The notes: generated by a model not told the origin, from the letters alone. 54,449 nt of DNA from an uncultured Neomegalonema sp. (GCA_937958625.1 CALGNO010000183.1:1-54449), one strand, 5' to 3'; shown: positions 1 through 9,620, counted from the first letter of the stretch. Numbers and translations: made by a program.

Positions 1-405
1 GCCAACATAGTCCGCCTTCAACGCGGCCATCACCGGCCCCATATCCTTCAGCGATTGCGCGCCAAGGGCGGCGATCTTCTCGTCAATCGCGGCGGAGACC
101 GCCTCGTCGCTCATCGGTTCGGGCAGGAACTCGCGGATCACGACGATTTCCTCGCGCTCGCGTTCGGCGAGTTCGAGGCGGCCCCCATTATCGTACTGTG
201 TGGCCGAGTCCTCGCGCTGTTTGATCATTTTGCCCAAGAGAGCCATGATCTCGGCATCATCGACGCTGTCCTCATCGCCACGCCCGCTGCGCAGGGCGAT
301 ATCGCGTTCCTTGATGGCGGCGTTGATCAGGCGAAGGGTGGCAAGACGCACCGTGTCCTTTTCCTTCATCGCCGTTTTCATTGCCGAGTTAATTCTGGTT
401 CTCAT
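1..405 (-). CDS. GatB/YqeY domain-containing protein, 3' end cut by window edge
   Basis: The reading frame runs leftward from an ATG at 405 to the window edge without a stop, giving 135 codons of a family that is usually about 150 residues long. The start MRTRINSAMKTAMKEKD, the stretch LATLRLINAAIKERDIA and the later EREEIVVIREFLPEPMS are typical of the YqeY family, which resembles the tRNA-binding tail domain of the GatB amidotransferase subunit. The stand-alone protein is thought to act in tRNA or translation-related work, but its exact role is unsettled. The gene is divergent from carA, with 76 bases between the start codons. That arrangement is common in alphaproteobacteria. Confidence 0.85.
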   Translation of the reverse strand, partial: MRTRINSAMKTAMKEKDTVRLATLRLINAAIKERDIALRSGRGDEDSVDDAEIMALLGKMIKQREDSATQYDNGGRLELAEREREEIVVIREFLPEPMSDEAVSAAIDEKIAALGAQSLKDMGPVMAALKADYVG

Positions 406-415
406 GGCCTGCCCC

Positions 416-445
416 TTGACCTTGGCGAGCCGTCCCCCCTAGACA
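416..445 (+). promoter_or_regulatory. Candidate sigma-70 promoter of carA
   Basis: TTGACC at 416-421 and TAGACA at 440-445 are separated by 18 bases, and the -10 box ends 36 bases before the carA ATG. This is a motif match by eye in the short divergent yqeY/carA gap. No operator for pyrimidine or arginine control was recognised. Confidence 0.45.
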
Positions 446-481
446 CACGCCGGAACGCGCGCAAGGCCGTGGAGACGACTC

Positions 482-1681
482 ATGACCCCCTCAGATACCG
501 CAATCGTAGAGGCGAGCAAGCCCGGCGATGATATTTCGACGCGCCCGACGGCGTGTATTGCCCTCGCCGATGGGACAATTTTCCTCGGCAAGGGCTTTGG
601 CGCTGCCGGTGAGGCGGTCGGAGAGCTGTGTTTTAACACCGCGATGACCGGCTATCAGGAGGTGATGACTGATCCGTCCTATGCGGGGCAAATCATCGCC
701 TTTACCTTTCCGCATATCGGCAATACCGGCGTCACGCCCGAGGACGAGGAATGCGGCGAGGCCGTTGCACTTGGCATGGTCACGCGGCTTGATCCCACCG
801 ATCCGTCAAACTGGCGCGCAACCGCAGACCTGCGAAGCTGGATGCACAAGAACGGGCGTATCGGCATTGCCGGCGTCGATACGCGCCGGATCACGCGCAG
901 GGTGCGTGATCTCGGGATGCCCCATGCGGCCATTGCCTACGACCCCGATGGCAATCTGGATACCGATGCGCTGATCGAGCGTGCGCGGGGCTGGAACGGT
1001 ATCGAGGGCGCCGATCTCGCAAAGGATGTGACGTGCTCTGCCCCCTATGAATGGCGCGAGAAGCGCTGGACATGGGAAGACGGATACACTGATCAGACAG
1101 CTCCGAAACGTAAGGTCGTTGCTATCGATTATGGTGCCAAGCGCAATATCCTGCGGTGTCTGGCCGATGTCGGCTGCGACGTTACCGTCCTGCCCGCCTC
1201 GGCGACGGCGGACGAGGTATTGTCGCACAACCCCGACGGCGTTTTCCTGTCAAACGGCCCCGGCGATCCGGCGGCGACCGGCGCATATGCGGTTCCAACG
1301 ATCAAAGCAATCATCGACAAGGGTTTGCCCATCTTCGGCGTATGCCTTGGCCACCAGATGCTATCCCTCGCGCTGGGGGCCAAGACCGAGAAGATGAAGC
1401 AGGGCCATCACGGCGCGAACCATCCGGTCAAGGATATGGACACTGGCAAAGTCGAGATCACCTCGATGAATCACGGCTTTACCGTGGATCGCGAAAGCCT
1501 GCCGGGCGGTGTTGTCGAGAGCCATATCTCCCTGTTCGACAAGACGAATTGTGGCCTGCGAGTCGAAGGCAAGCCGATTTTCTCGGTCCAGTATCATCCC
1601 GAGGCCAGCCCCGGCCCCCGTGACAGCCACTATCTGTTCGAGCGGTTCGCAGAAACGATAGACGCGCATCGCAAAGACTAA
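482..1681 (+). CDS. carA: Carbamoyl-phosphate synthase small (glutaminase) subunit
   Basis: CarA hydrolyses glutamine and channels the ammonia to CarB, which makes carbamoyl phosphate for arginine and pyrimidine synthesis in the cytoplasm. The 399-residue product has the CPSase small-subunit N-terminal domain (FNTAMTGYQEVMTDPSYAGQ) followed by a class I glutamine amidotransferase domain. The nucleophile Cys288 sits in GVCLGHQM, and His372 and Glu374 in QYHPEASPGP complete the triad. Length is close to the E. coli enzyme (382), with about 20 extra N-terminal residues. carB is not in the window, as is usual in alphaproteobacteria, where the two genes are often apart. Confidence 0.97.
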   Translation: MTPSDTAIVEASKPGDDISTRPTACIALADGTIFLGKGFGAAGEAVGELCFNTAMTGYQEVMTDPSYAGQIIAFTFPHIGNTGVTPEDEECGEAVALGMVTRLDPTDPSNWRATADLRSWMHKNGRIGIAGVDTRRITRRVRDLGMPHAAIAYDPDGNLDTDALIERARGWNGIEGADLAKDVTCSAPYEWREKRWTWEDGYTDQTAPKRKVVAIDYGAKRNILRCLADVGCDVTVLPASATADEVLSHNPDGVFLSNGPGDPAATGAYAVPTIKAIIDKGLPIFGVCLGHQMLSLALGAKTEKMKQGHHGANHPVKDMDTGKVEITSMNHGFTVDRESLPGGVVESHISLFDKTNCGLRVEGKPIFSVQYHPEASPGPRDSHYLFERFAETIDAHRKD

Positions 1682-1795
1682 TCGGTTGCGCTAAACCTCT
1701 TGCACACGCGTCCGTCGGTTGTGCCTGCCTCTCTATCCGTCAGTATGCGTCTTAACGGCGACTTCCTCGCCGATTGAGGCAACGGGTGAGGCGGG

Positions 1796-3517
1796 ATGTT
1801 TCGGAATGTCAGTCGAGATCTGGACGATCTGTGGCTGGATGACGGATCCAATATAAAGTCCCTTTACTGGTATGGCGCGACTGACAGCCTGATTGAACGG
1901 CTCGATCCGATACTGGCTCTTTCCTATCACGGCTCATTTGAGCGGCTGTTACAGCGGCGCACCATGCCAATCCGGCACGCCAACGGCAGCGTGACGCTGG
2001 TGTGCGACCGCTGGCCGGGTCGGACCGTTGACCGGGATATTGGCACCGTAATCGTTAAGCCCGATGTTATCGACGGCTTTTTGCGCGATCATTTCGGGCG
2101 CGAACTGTCGCGGCGCGCAACATCTCTGCTGCGACAACGGGTTCCTGCCATGTCGGCGGCTACGCTCGCCGGAAAACCCGTCAATCCATGGGTGATGTTT
2201 GCGGCCTTTACAGGATTGATCGCGGCAATCCTTGCTCCGACCCAGATGCTGACCGCCCTGCTCGGCCTTGTGCTAACCTATTGTTTTGGTTCGATGTGCC
2301 TGAAAGCCCTGTTGACCGTTGCTGCGATAGTGCCGCGCAGGGTGCCCGCACCCGCTCTGCCCGGCGACCTGCCGACCGTCACCCTGTTCCTGCCCGTATT
2401 TGACGAAGGCATGACCCTCGCCGCGCTGGTCGCCGCCATCGAGCGGCTGGATTATCCCCGCGACCGGCTCGATGTGAAGTTTCTGGTTGAAGCGGGCGAT
2501 CGCAAGACCCTGTCGGCACTCGATCAAATCGCCCTGCCCGATTTCTTCGAAATCCTCGCCATCCCCAAAAGCGCGCCGCAGACCAAGCCGAAGGCGATGA
2601 ACTACGCCCTGCCCTTCGCGCACGGCGAAATCGTCGGCATCTATGACGCCGAGGACATTCCCGAGCGCGATCAACTGCGCAAAGCCGTCGCCGCCCTGCA
2701 TTCGAGCGGACCGGAGACCGTTTGCGTTCAGGCGCGCCTCAACCACTACAATGCGTCCGAGGGATGGATGCCGTGCTGGGCGTCGATGGAATATACGCTG
2801 TGGTTCGACGTGCTGCTGAACGGCCTGAGCCGTCTCGGGTTGCCGGTGCCGCTGGGCGGTACCTCGCTTTTCATCCAGACCAGCGCCTTGCGGGCGGTAC
2901 ATGGATGGGATCCGGCGAATGTGACCGAGGATGCAGATCTCGGCGTCCGTCTGGCGCGGCGCGGCTGGCGGGCTGAGGTGATCGATTCGACGACGTGGGA
3001 AGAGGCCCCCGGTCAGTGCCGAGACTGGATCAAACAACGGACGCGCTGGATCAAGGGGTTCATGGTCACTTGGTTGGTGCATTGCGCAAATCCGCTATCG
3101 CTTTGGCGTGATCTGGGCGCGCGGAGCGCCGCCGCGATCAATCTCATGCTGCTGGACGGATTTCTGGCCTTTCTGCTGCAACCAATCTTCTGGGGCTTGA
3201 TCCTGTCAACGCTGTTTGCAGCGCCATCGGATTGGCTGCCCGCGTCTGCCGCCGGGTTATTGGCCGCGACGGCAATTCCGTTCATGGTCGGTCACGTCTT
3301 TCTCGTTGCGGCTACTTTTTGGGCCTGTAGCAGGCGGTTCGGCGCGCGCAGGGCTGCGCTTGCGCCAAGCCTCTGGATTTACTGGCAGATCGCGACCGTT
3401 TCGGCCTATCGCGCCCTGATCCAGATGTTCCACGACCAGACGGGCTGGGAGAAAACCCGCCATGGTTTTAGCCGTGCTGCACGGCGGCAAAGGGTATCGG
3501 CTCAACGTCAAGGCTGA
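1796..3517 (+). CDS. Membrane family 2 glycosyltransferase with extra N-terminal domain
   Basis: This 573-residue protein looks like a processive inner-membrane glycosyltransferase of the cellulose/poly-hexose synthase kind. The catalytic domain shows DAED at 284-287 (metal/UDP site), TED at 377-379 (catalytic base) and QRTRW at 414-418 (acceptor site). Hydrophobic segments flank it, at about 130-175 before and several after residue 440. The first 110 residues are soluble and vaguely resemble the MshEN/GspE_N fold found in some glycosyltransferases and type II/IV secretion ATPases; that match is weak. The start is preceded by GAGG. The polymer made cannot be told, and no export or cyclic-di-GMP partner gene is adjacent. 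Confidence 0.8.
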   Translation: MFRNVSRDLDDLWLDDGSNIKSLYWYGATDSLIERLDPILALSYHGSFERLLQRRTMPIRHANGSVTLVCDRWPGRTVDRDIGTVIVKPDVIDGFLRDHFGRELSRRATSLLRQRVPAMSAATLAGKPVNPWVMFAAFTGLIAAILAPTQMLTALLGLVLTYCFGSMCLKALLTVAAIVPRRVPAPALPGDLPTVTLFLPVFDEGMTLAALVAAIERLDYPRDRLDVKFLVEAGDRKTLSALDQIALPDFFEILAIPKSAPQTKPKAMNYALPFAHGEIVGIYDAEDIPERDQLRKAVAALHSSGPETVCVQARLNHYNASEGWMPCWASMEYTLWFDVLLNGLSRLGLPVPLGGTSLFIQTSALRAVHGWDPANVTEDADLGVRLARRGWRAEVIDSTTWEEAPGQCRDWIKQRTRWIKGFMVTWLVHCANPLSLWRDLGARSAAAINLMLLDGFLAFLLQPIFWGLILSTLFAAPSDWLPASAAGLLAATAIPFMVGHVFLVAATFWACSRRFGARRAALAPSLWIYWQIATVSAYRALIQMFHDQTGWEKTRHGFSRAARRQRVSAQRQG

Positions 3518-3559
3518 AAACCGCTTGCCTCCGCGCGCGGCCTCGCACAGAACGCGGCC

Positions 3560-4903
3560 ATGACAGATCAGAAATCGCCGCCGAAAATCGGGATGGTCAG
3601 CCTTGGCTGCCCTAAAGCCCTCGTGGACTCCGAACGCATCCTGACCCGCCTGCGCGCCGAGGGCTATGCGTTCTCGACCGATTATGACGGGGCCGACGCG
3701 GTGGTCGTCAACACCTGCGGATTTCTCGACAGCGCCAAGGCCGAAAGCCTCGACGCCATCGGCGAGGCCCTGCGCGAGAACGGCAAGGTCATCGTCACCG
3801 GCTGCCTCGGGGCCGAGGCGGAGACGATCACCGCTGTTCATCCGTCTGTGGTCGCGATCACGGGGCCGCAGCAATACGAGCAGGTCATGGACGCGGTTCA
3901 CTCGGTTTCGCCGCCGCGCCCCGATCCATTCACAGACTTGCTGCCCGCCCCGCGTGACGGCGTGCGCCTGACGCCGCGTCATTATGCTTATCTAAAGATT
4001 TCAGAAGGCTGCAACCATTCTTGCCGCTTTTGCATCATCCCGGATATGCGCGGCAAGCTGGTCTCGCGCCCCGTCCATGCCGTCTTGCGTGAGGCAGAGC
4101 GGCTGGTCGAATCCGGGGTGAAGGAACTGCTGGTTATCAGTCAGGATACCTCGGCTTACGGTGTCGATCTGCGCGGCGACGCGCGCATCGGCAAGCCTTG
4201 GCGGGGCGAGAGCTATGATCCGACGATGCTCGACCTGTGTCGCGGCCTTGGCGAATTGGGGGTTTGGGTGCGCCTGCATTACGTTTATCCTTATCCCAGC
4301 GTCGATAAGGTCATTCCGTTGATGGCCGAGGGAAAGATTCTCCCCTATCTCGACATCCCGTTCCAGCACGCCTCGCCCAAGGTGTTGAAGGCCATGCGTC
4401 GGCCCGCAGACCACGAAAAGGTGCTGGACCGGATCAAGGCTTGGCGCGAAATCTGCCCGGATCTGACGATCCGCTCGACCTTCATCGTCGGGTTTCCCGG
4501 CGAGACCGAAGAAGACTTCCAGTTCCTGCTCGATTGGCTCAGCGAGGCGCGGCTCAACCGGGTCGGGTGTTTCAAATACGAGAATGTCGCCGGGGCGGCG
4601 GCGAATGACTTGCCAGACCATGTGCCGGAAGACGTCAAGCAAGACCGCTGGGAACGCTTCATGGCCCATATGCAGGTCATCAGCGCACAGCTTTTGGCAG
4701 AAAAGGTCGGTCGCCGCATGACGGTGATCGTGGACCAGATCGACGACGACGGCGCTGAATGCCGTTCCGCCGCCGATGCGCCGGAGATCGACGGCAATGT
4801 CTTTATCGATGAGGGGTTCGAAGACCTGGCCGTCGGCGATTTTGTCGAGGTCGAGATCGACGAGGCCAATGACTACGACCTCTGGGCGCATCGGGTGCGA
4901 TAG
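3560..4903 (+). CDS. rimO: Ribosomal protein uS12 methylthiotransferase
   Basis: RimO is a radical SAM enzyme that adds a methylthio group to an aspartate of ribosomal protein S12. The 447-residue product has all expected parts. The N-terminal UPF0004 domain carries three cluster-binding cysteines (C17 in SLGC, C53 in NTCGF, C82 in TGCLG). The radical SAM motif CNHSCRFC has C151, C155 and C158, and a TRAM-like RNA-binding tail lies after residue 375. [10 protein letters not shown] near the start and DIPFQHAS are RimO rather than MiaB signatures. It follows the glycosyltransferase by 42 bases and ends convergently with the DAHP synthase gene. Confidence 0.95.
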   Translation: MTDQKSPPKIGMVSLGCPKALVDSERILTRLRAEGYAFSTDYDGADAVVVNTCGFLDSAKAESLDAIGEALRENGKVIVTGCLGAEAETITAVHPSVVAITGPQQYEQVMDAVHSVSPPRPDPFTDLLPAPRDGVRLTPRHYAYLKISEGCNHSCRFCIIPDMRGKLVSRPVHAVLREAERLVESGVKELLVISQDTSAYGVDLRGDARIGKPWRGESYDPTMLDLCRGLGELGVWVRLHYVYPYPSVDKVIPLMAEGKILPYLDIPFQHASPKVLKAMRRPADHEKVLDRIKAWREICPDLTIRSTFIVGFPGETEEDFQFLLDWLSEARLNRVGCFKYENVAGAAANDLPDHVPEDVKQDRWERFMAHMQVISAQLLAEKVGRRMTVIVDQIDDDGAECRSAADAPEIDGNVFIDEGFEDLAVGDFVEVEIDEANDYDLWAHRVR

Positions 4904-4923
4904 GATCACGCCATGGGCTGGTC

Positions 4924-4945
4924 ATGCTCGCGCTCGCGCGAGCAT
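4924..4945 (+). terminator. Hairpin after rimO
   Basis: ATGCTCGCG at 4924-4932 and CGCGAGCAT at 4937-4945 form a perfect 9-bp stem with a 4-base loop, followed by CTTTCTC. It lies 20 bases past the rimO stop in the convergent gap. The T-tract is weak, so it may be a 3'-end-protecting hairpin as much as an intrinsic terminator. Confidence 0.55.
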
Positions 4946-4959
4946 CTTTCTCAGCGTCG

Positions 4960-4987
4960 AAAAGGCCCTCGGGTCAGGCCCGAGGGC
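4960..4987 (-). terminator. Intrinsic terminator of the DAHP synthase gene
   Basis: A 9-bp GCCCTCGGG/CCCGAGGGC stem (4965-4973 with 4979-4987) with a 5-base loop is followed, on the minus strand, by CCTTTTC. It lies 8 bases past the stop of the leftward DAHP synthase gene. Confidence 0.75.
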
Positions 4988-4995
4988 GGTGGCAG

Positions 4996-6339
4996 TCAGA
5001 GCTTGTCCAGCTCATCCGCCAGCAGAAATGCGACCTCCAACGCCTGACTCGCGTTGAGACGCGGATCGCAGGCCGTGTGATAACGGTCTGAAAGATCGGC
5101 ATCCTTCAGATCTTGCAGGCCGCCAGTACACTCGGTTACGTCCTTGCCGGTCATCTCCAGATGCACACCGCCGGGATAGACACCCTCGGCGCGGCAAATC
5201 TCGGCATATTCCTTGATTTCAGTGAGGATCGACTGGAACGGGCGGGTCTTGTAGCCGCCCTCGGCCTTGATCGTGTTGCCGTGCATCGGATCACAGCACC
5301 AGACGACATTGTCGCCAGACTCCTTCACCGACTCGATTAGGCGCGGCAGATGATCGCCGACCTTGCCCGCCCCAAAACGACCAATCAGCGTAATGCGCCC
5401 TGCTTCATTATTCGGGTTAAGCTTGTCGAGCAGCACCTTGAGATCATCGGTTGTCATCGACGGCCCGCATTTGATGCCGAGGGGGTTCATGACGCCGCGG
5501 CAATATTCGACATGGGCACCGTCGGGCTGGCGCGTGCGGTCGCCGATCCACAGCATATGCGCGGACCCGGCCAGCATCTCGCCGGAGATCGAATCCTTGC
5601 GCGTCAGTGCCTCTTCGTAGGGTAGCAGCAGCGCCTCGTGCGAGGTGTAGTAATCAACCTGGGTCATAAGATGCGTGGTGTTGGAGTTGATCCCGCACGC
5701 ATCCATGAACTCAAGCGATCCGGCAATTTTCTCGGCCAGTTGCTTGTACTCGTTGGCGTTTTCGCCATCGGCAAAGTCGAGGTTCCAGGTCGCAACGCGA
5801 TGCAGGTCGGCATAGCCACCGGTCGCAAAGGCGCGAAGCAGGTTCAGCGTTGCCGCCGAGTGCAAATACGCCTCCAACATCTTTTCGGGCTTGGGCTGCC
5901 GTGCCTCGGGCGTGAAGGGCAGATCGTTGATGATGTCGCCGCGATAGCTGGGCAGCTCGACCCCGTCGATCGTCTCGGTCGGGGCCGAGCGCGGCTTGGC
6001 GAACTGGCCCGCCATGCGGCCAACCTTCACGACCGGCTTTTTCGCACCGAACGTGAGCACGATCGCCATTTGCAGCATCACGCGGAACGTGTCGCGGATA
6101 TTGTCGCTGGAAAACTCGGCAAAGCTCTCGGCGCAATCGCCCCCTTGCAGCAAGAACGTCTCGCCACGAGAGACAGCGGCCAGCCGTTGCTTGAGCGAGC
6201 GCGCCTCGCCTGCAAAAACGAGCAGCGGATAAGAGGACAGCTTGTCGGTTGCCGCCTTCAGCGCTGCTTCATCGGTGTATTCGGGCAGCTGCAAAGCGGT
6301 CCGGTTGCGCCAGCTATTCGCGCTCCAGTTCATCGTCAT
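4996..6339 (-). CDS. Class II 3-deoxy-7-phosphoheptulonate (DAHP) synthase
   Basis: DAHP synthase condenses phosphoenolpyruvate and erythrose 4-phosphate, the first step of the shikimate route to aromatic amino acids. The 447-residue product matches the plant-like class II family across its length: FAGEARSLKQRLAAVSRGE near the start, LLQGGDCAESFAEF with the metal-binding Cys, GRMAGQFAKPRS, and the C-terminal WCCDPMHGNT and GGVHLEMTG motifs. I chose the ATG at 6339 (MTMNWSANSW) because AGGA precedes it and the family starts here. An upstream in-frame ATG at 6408 would add 23 unlike residues. The gene is divergent from the DUF937 gene. Confidence 0.95.
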   Translation of the reverse strand: MTMNWSANSWRNRTALQLPEYTDEAALKAATDKLSSYPLLVFAGEARSLKQRLAAVSRGETFLLQGGDCAESFAEFSSDNIRDTFRVMLQMAIVLTFGAKKPVVKVGRMAGQFAKPRSAPTETIDGVELPSYRGDIINDLPFTPEARQPKPEKMLEAYLHSAATLNLLRAFATGGYADLHRVATWNLDFADGENANEYKQLAEKIAGSLEFMDACGINSNTTHLMTQVDYYTSHEALLLPYEEALTRKDSISGEMLAGSAHMLWIGDRTRQPDGAHVEYCRGVMNPLGIKCGPSMTTDDLKVLLDKLNPNNEAGRITLIGRFGAGKVGDHLPRLIESVKESGDNVVWCCDPMHGNTIKAEGGYKTRPFQSILTEIKEYAEICRAEGVYPGGVHLEMTGKDVTECTGGLQDLKDADLSDRYHTACDPRLNASQALEVAFLLADELDKL

Positions 6340-6479
6340 CGATCTATCCTGCGTTCGATGGGGGGTCTGAGCCGCGCTTATGGCGCAGGCCAGCGGTGGT
6401 GTCCACAACCGTCGTGAGTATCATTGAGATGCCGTGCCATCCGCGCTACGGTCGCAACAAGCAACCGATGAGGCCAGAC

Positions 6480-7304
6480 ATGAATATGCTCGATCTTTTG
6501 CGTTCCGCCCAGGGCGGCAGCGGCATCGAAAACCTTGCGCGGCAGTTTGGCCTCGGACGTGATGAAACCGAAGGTGTGTTGCGGCAAGTGCTGCCCGCCG
6601 TCTCGACCGGCTTCAAGCGAAAGACCCGGCAAGAGGGGGGGCTCGCCGGTATCCTGCGCGGTATTCAGGGCACGGATTACGAGGACGTCTATGACGATCC
6701 CAATGCCTTGCAGCGCGGTGACATCCGCGACCGCGGTGACCGGGTGCTGGCAGAGATTTTCGGCGATAAGGAAATCAGCCGCAACGTCGCCCGCCGCACG
6801 GAACAGCGTTCCGGTGTCGGTGCCGATGTGGTCAAGAATATGCTGCCCGTCATCACCTCGATGATCATGGGCGGGATGCAGAAACGCGCGACTGCCGATG
6901 CGGGCGTGAATAGCGGTGTCGGCGATTTGCTGACCGGTCTACTCGGCGGCGGAACCGCAAAACCGGCCTCCGGTGGCGGCGGTCTCGATGATATTATCGG
7001 CAGTGTCCTCGGCCATACCCGCGCCCCAACCCCGGCGCAGCGCGAGAGACCATCGGGTGGCCTCGGCGGTATCCTTGGGGGATTGCTGCGCGGTCGGCGT
7101 AAAGCGCCGCAACCACAGCCGAGGCAGGCTCAGCCGCGTGGCGATGGCCTTGACGATCTGCTCGGCGGTATCTTCGGCAAACAGCCTCGGCAACGCCAAA
7201 GCACCGGCGACCCGCGTCTCGATTCGGTTATCGGCATGTTCGACTCGAACGGCGACGGCGAGGTCGATATGGATGTTCTGCGCGAATTGTCCGGTAGGCG
7301 CTAG
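6480..7304 (+). CDS. DUF937 protein with a C-terminal EF-hand-like calcium loop
   Basis: The product is 274 residues from the ATG at 6480, which has GAGG six bases upstream. The N-terminal half (LARQFGLGRDETEGVLRQVL, then VVKNMLPVITSMIMGGMQK) fits the DUF937 family, helical proteins of unknown function. The middle is low-complexity, with repeated Gly-rich blocks (GVGDLLTGLLGGG, GGLGGILGGLLRG, GLDDLLGGIFGK) alternating with Arg/Gln/Pro-rich linkers, which suggests a short repeated amphipathic unit. The C terminus has DSNGDGEVD, a canonical EF-hand loop. No signal peptide is seen. Function is unknown; calcium binding is inferred from the loop alone. Confidence 0.75.
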   Translation: MNMLDLLRSAQGGSGIENLARQFGLGRDETEGVLRQVLPAVSTGFKRKTRQEGGLAGILRGIQGTDYEDVYDDPNALQRGDIRDRGDRVLAEIFGDKEISRNVARRTEQRSGVGADVVKNMLPVITSMIMGGMQKRATADAGVNSGVGDLLTGLLGGGTAKPASGGGGLDDIIGSVLGHTRAPTPAQRERPSGGLGGILGGLLRGRRKAPQPQPRQAQPRGDGLDDLLGGIFGKQPRQRQSTGDPRLDSVIGMFDSNGDGEVDMDVLRELSGRR

Positions 7305-7315
7305 GCCCCCGCCCC

Positions 7316-8764
7316 TCAGCGCCGCCAGAAATCGGGGGCGAGCATCACGAACACGCTCAACAGCTCTAGCCGCCCGATCAGCATCGCAATGATACAGGTC
7401 CATTTCGCAGAAACCGGCAAATCCTGATAGTTGCCGCTTGGCCCGATCACATCGCCAAGACCGGGGCCGACATTGCCCAGCGTCGCCGCCGCCGCCGACA
7501 ATGCCGTCAGAAAATCCAGCCCGATCAGGCTCAGGACCAGCGTCACGATGGCCAACGTGGCGTAGAACAGCATGAAAAACGCCATGACCGACGAGAGTAC
7601 TTGCTCTGAAATCGGCCTGCCGTCATACCGTGCGCGCATCACCGATGAGGGATTGTGAATGGCGCGGATCTGCGCCCTCACCGCCGCCGCGAGCACCTGA
7701 TAGCGGAATATCTTGACCGAACAACTCGTCGATCCGGCACAGCCACCGCACAGCGAAATCAGAAAGAAAACCGTCATCGAGAACGGTCCCCAAAGGCTGT
7801 AATCCTCCGTCGCGTAACCCGTGCCGGTGATGATCGAGACGGTGTTGAACAGCGCGCTGCGAAAGCTCGGCTCGACCTCCGTCGTCAAATCCCAGCGCAC
7901 CAGCGTCAGGACCAGAACGACCAACCCGACAACGGCAAAGAATGTCCGCACCTGCGGGTCTCGCAACAGAGGGCGGGCCGATCCGTTGAGCAACTGCACG
8001 AACCGTACATAGGGCAATGCCGAGGCCAACATGAAGAACGCGCCGAAATAGTGGATCATCGGTTGCTGGTAATGGCCCATGGAGGCATCGTAATTGGCCA
8101 ACCCGCCCGTCGCGATCGTCGTCATCGCATGGACCAACGCATCGAACGGCTCCATCCCCGACGCCGCATAGGCCAGCATAGCGGCCACGGTCAGGCCGAG
8201 ATAAATATAGCCAAGCTGCGCCGCGATCTCCGCCGCCCTCGGCAGGATTTTCCCAAAAGTATCGAACGCTTCGGAGCGGAACAGCTGCATCCCGCCGACC
8301 TGTAGCTGGGGCAGAATGGCGATGGCGACGACGACGATCCCGATGCCACCGATCCATTGCAGGATACCGCGCCAGAGCAGAATTCCCGCCGATGTCGTAT
8401 CCAGCCCCGAAAGCACCGTGGCCCCGGTCGTCGTAATCCCCGACATAGCCTCGAATATTCCGTCCGTCAGGCTGAGGGCCGTGCTTCCGAACATCAGCGG
8501 CATGGCCCCGAAGGCCGGTAACACGATCCAGGCCGCCGTCGTCAGGATGAATGTCTGCTGGATCGATAGCGCGCCGGTCCGGCGACCTCGGCATGTGAAA
8601 ACCATCCCGAGGCCGCAGACCAGCGTGATCACCGCGCTGAACAGAAAGGCGCGCCAGTCACTATCCGCCGACAACGCATCGGTAATGGCAACCGGCAGCA
8701 TCGCGACGCCGAGAACTGTGACGAACAGACCGATCACATAACCGATGGGGCGAATATCGAACAT
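7316..8764 (-). CDS. trkH: Potassium uptake protein TrkH family
   Basis: TrkH is the ion-conducting membrane subunit of the Trk potassium uptake system, which works with the cytoplasmic NAD-binding subunit TrkA. The 482-residue protein is hydrophobic throughout and carries the four pore-loop segments of the family, including ISGITTTGATVL, TTIATGGLANYDAS, SIITGTGYATEDYS and AAATLGNVGPGLG, each with the selectivity-filter glycine. Length matches TrkH (about 480). No trkA is adjacent, so the regulatory subunit must be encoded elsewhere. It converges on the DUF937 gene with an 11-base gap. Confidence 0.92.
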   Translation of the reverse strand: MFDIRPIGYVIGLFVTVLGVAMLPVAITDALSADSDWRAFLFSAVITLVCGLGMVFTCRGRRTGALSIQQTFILTTAAWIVLPAFGAMPLMFGSTALSLTDGIFEAMSGITTTGATVLSGLDTTSAGILLWRGILQWIGGIGIVVVAIAILPQLQVGGMQLFRSEAFDTFGKILPRAAEIAAQLGYIYLGLTVAAMLAYAASGMEPFDALVHAMTTIATGGLANYDASMGHYQQPMIHYFGAFFMLASALPYVRFVQLLNGSARPLLRDPQVRTFFAVVGLVVLVLTLVRWDLTTEVEPSFRSALFNTVSIITGTGYATEDYSLWGPFSMTVFFLISLCGGCAGSTSCSVKIFRYQVLAAAVRAQIRAIHNPSSVMRARYDGRPISEQVLSSVMAFFMLFYATLAIVTLVLSLIGLDFLTALSAAAATLGNVGPGLGDVIGPSGNYQDLPVSAKWTCIIAMLIGRLELLSVFVMLAPDFWRR

Positions 8765-8831
8765 TGATGGCAGCTTTCGCGCGGCCAGCCCGACCTGTCA
8801 ACGCGGCATCACTGGAACCAGCGACAACGTC

Positions 8832-9620
8832 TCACGAATGAGGCCCACTCCGGAACGGCGCGGCGAGGAGCGCGTGCAGGTCGTCGGCGCGCTCCTCCGG
8901 AAACTGCTTCAAGCCATAACGAAACGCCGCTGCAGAGCGTTTCGGCTCCGCCAGATAAGTCCCGAATAGCCGATCCCACAGCGCGAGATCATGCCCGTAA
9001 TTGGAGTCAGTCTCCGGGTGATAGTCTGAATGGTGAATATGGTGCAGAGCCGGGGTCATAATGTAGGATCGCAGAGACCGGTCGATACGTGCCGGAACGC
9101 GCATCCGCGAATGGTGCGCAAGGTCGATTACCAGAACCACAAACGCGTAAATCGTCACCGCCACCGCATCCAGTCCGAGGGCGACGATGGTCATCGCATG
9201 GAATATCGCGATGGCCGCGTACATCACGGGATGAACGCGGAATGTCGTCGTAATGTCGAGCGCCCGGTCGCTGTGATGGATCTTGTGAAACCGCCAGAGC
9301 ACCGGAACCTTGTGACAGGCGAGGTGTATGGCGTAATCGCGCAGGCTTAGCATGAGAAAGCTTGCAACAAAAACAACCGCATACGGCAAATCAACCAGCG
9401 ACAGCGCGCCATAGCCCGCCTCCTGCGACCAGTGAGCCGCCGCAATACCGCTGACCGGCACCGCCGCCGCCATCCCCGCCGATATAGCCACCAGAGCGGC
9501 ATTGGCGGGCCATCGACGGCGGGCACTATCGCGATCTGCCTCGTCGCCAAACCATAGTTCGATGCCCGCAATAACGAGCAAAAGGACGATCCAGTATCCG
9601 AGGGCGGTTTCAAGGGCCAT
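8832..9620 (-). CDS. Fatty acid hydroxylase / sterol desaturase family membrane protein
   Basis: This 262-residue membrane protein has the eight-histidine di-iron signature of the fatty acid hydroxylase superfamily: HLACH, HKIHH, a further DLAHHSR and HHIHH. Members hydroxylate or desaturate lipids at the membrane surface. The start is the ATG at 9620, which overlaps the stop of the upstream gene (TGATG), so the two are translationally coupled. It is the last gene of the exosortase operon. Whether its lipid substrate has anything to do with surface sorting is not known. Fatty acid or carotenoid hydroxylation are equally possible from sequence. Confidence 0.85.
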   Translation of the reverse strand: MALETALGYWIVLLLVIAGIELWFGDEADRDSARRRWPANAALVAISAGMAAAVPVSGIAAAHWSQEAGYGALSLVDLPYAVVFVASFLMLSLRDYAIHLACHKVPVLWRFHKIHHSDRALDITTTFRVHPVMYAAIAIFHAMTIVALGLDAVAVTIYAFVVLVIDLAHHSRMRVPARIDRSLRSYIMTPALHHIHHSDYHPETDSNYGHDLALWDRLFGTYLAEPKRSAAAFRYGLKQFPEERADDLHALLAAPFRSGPHS

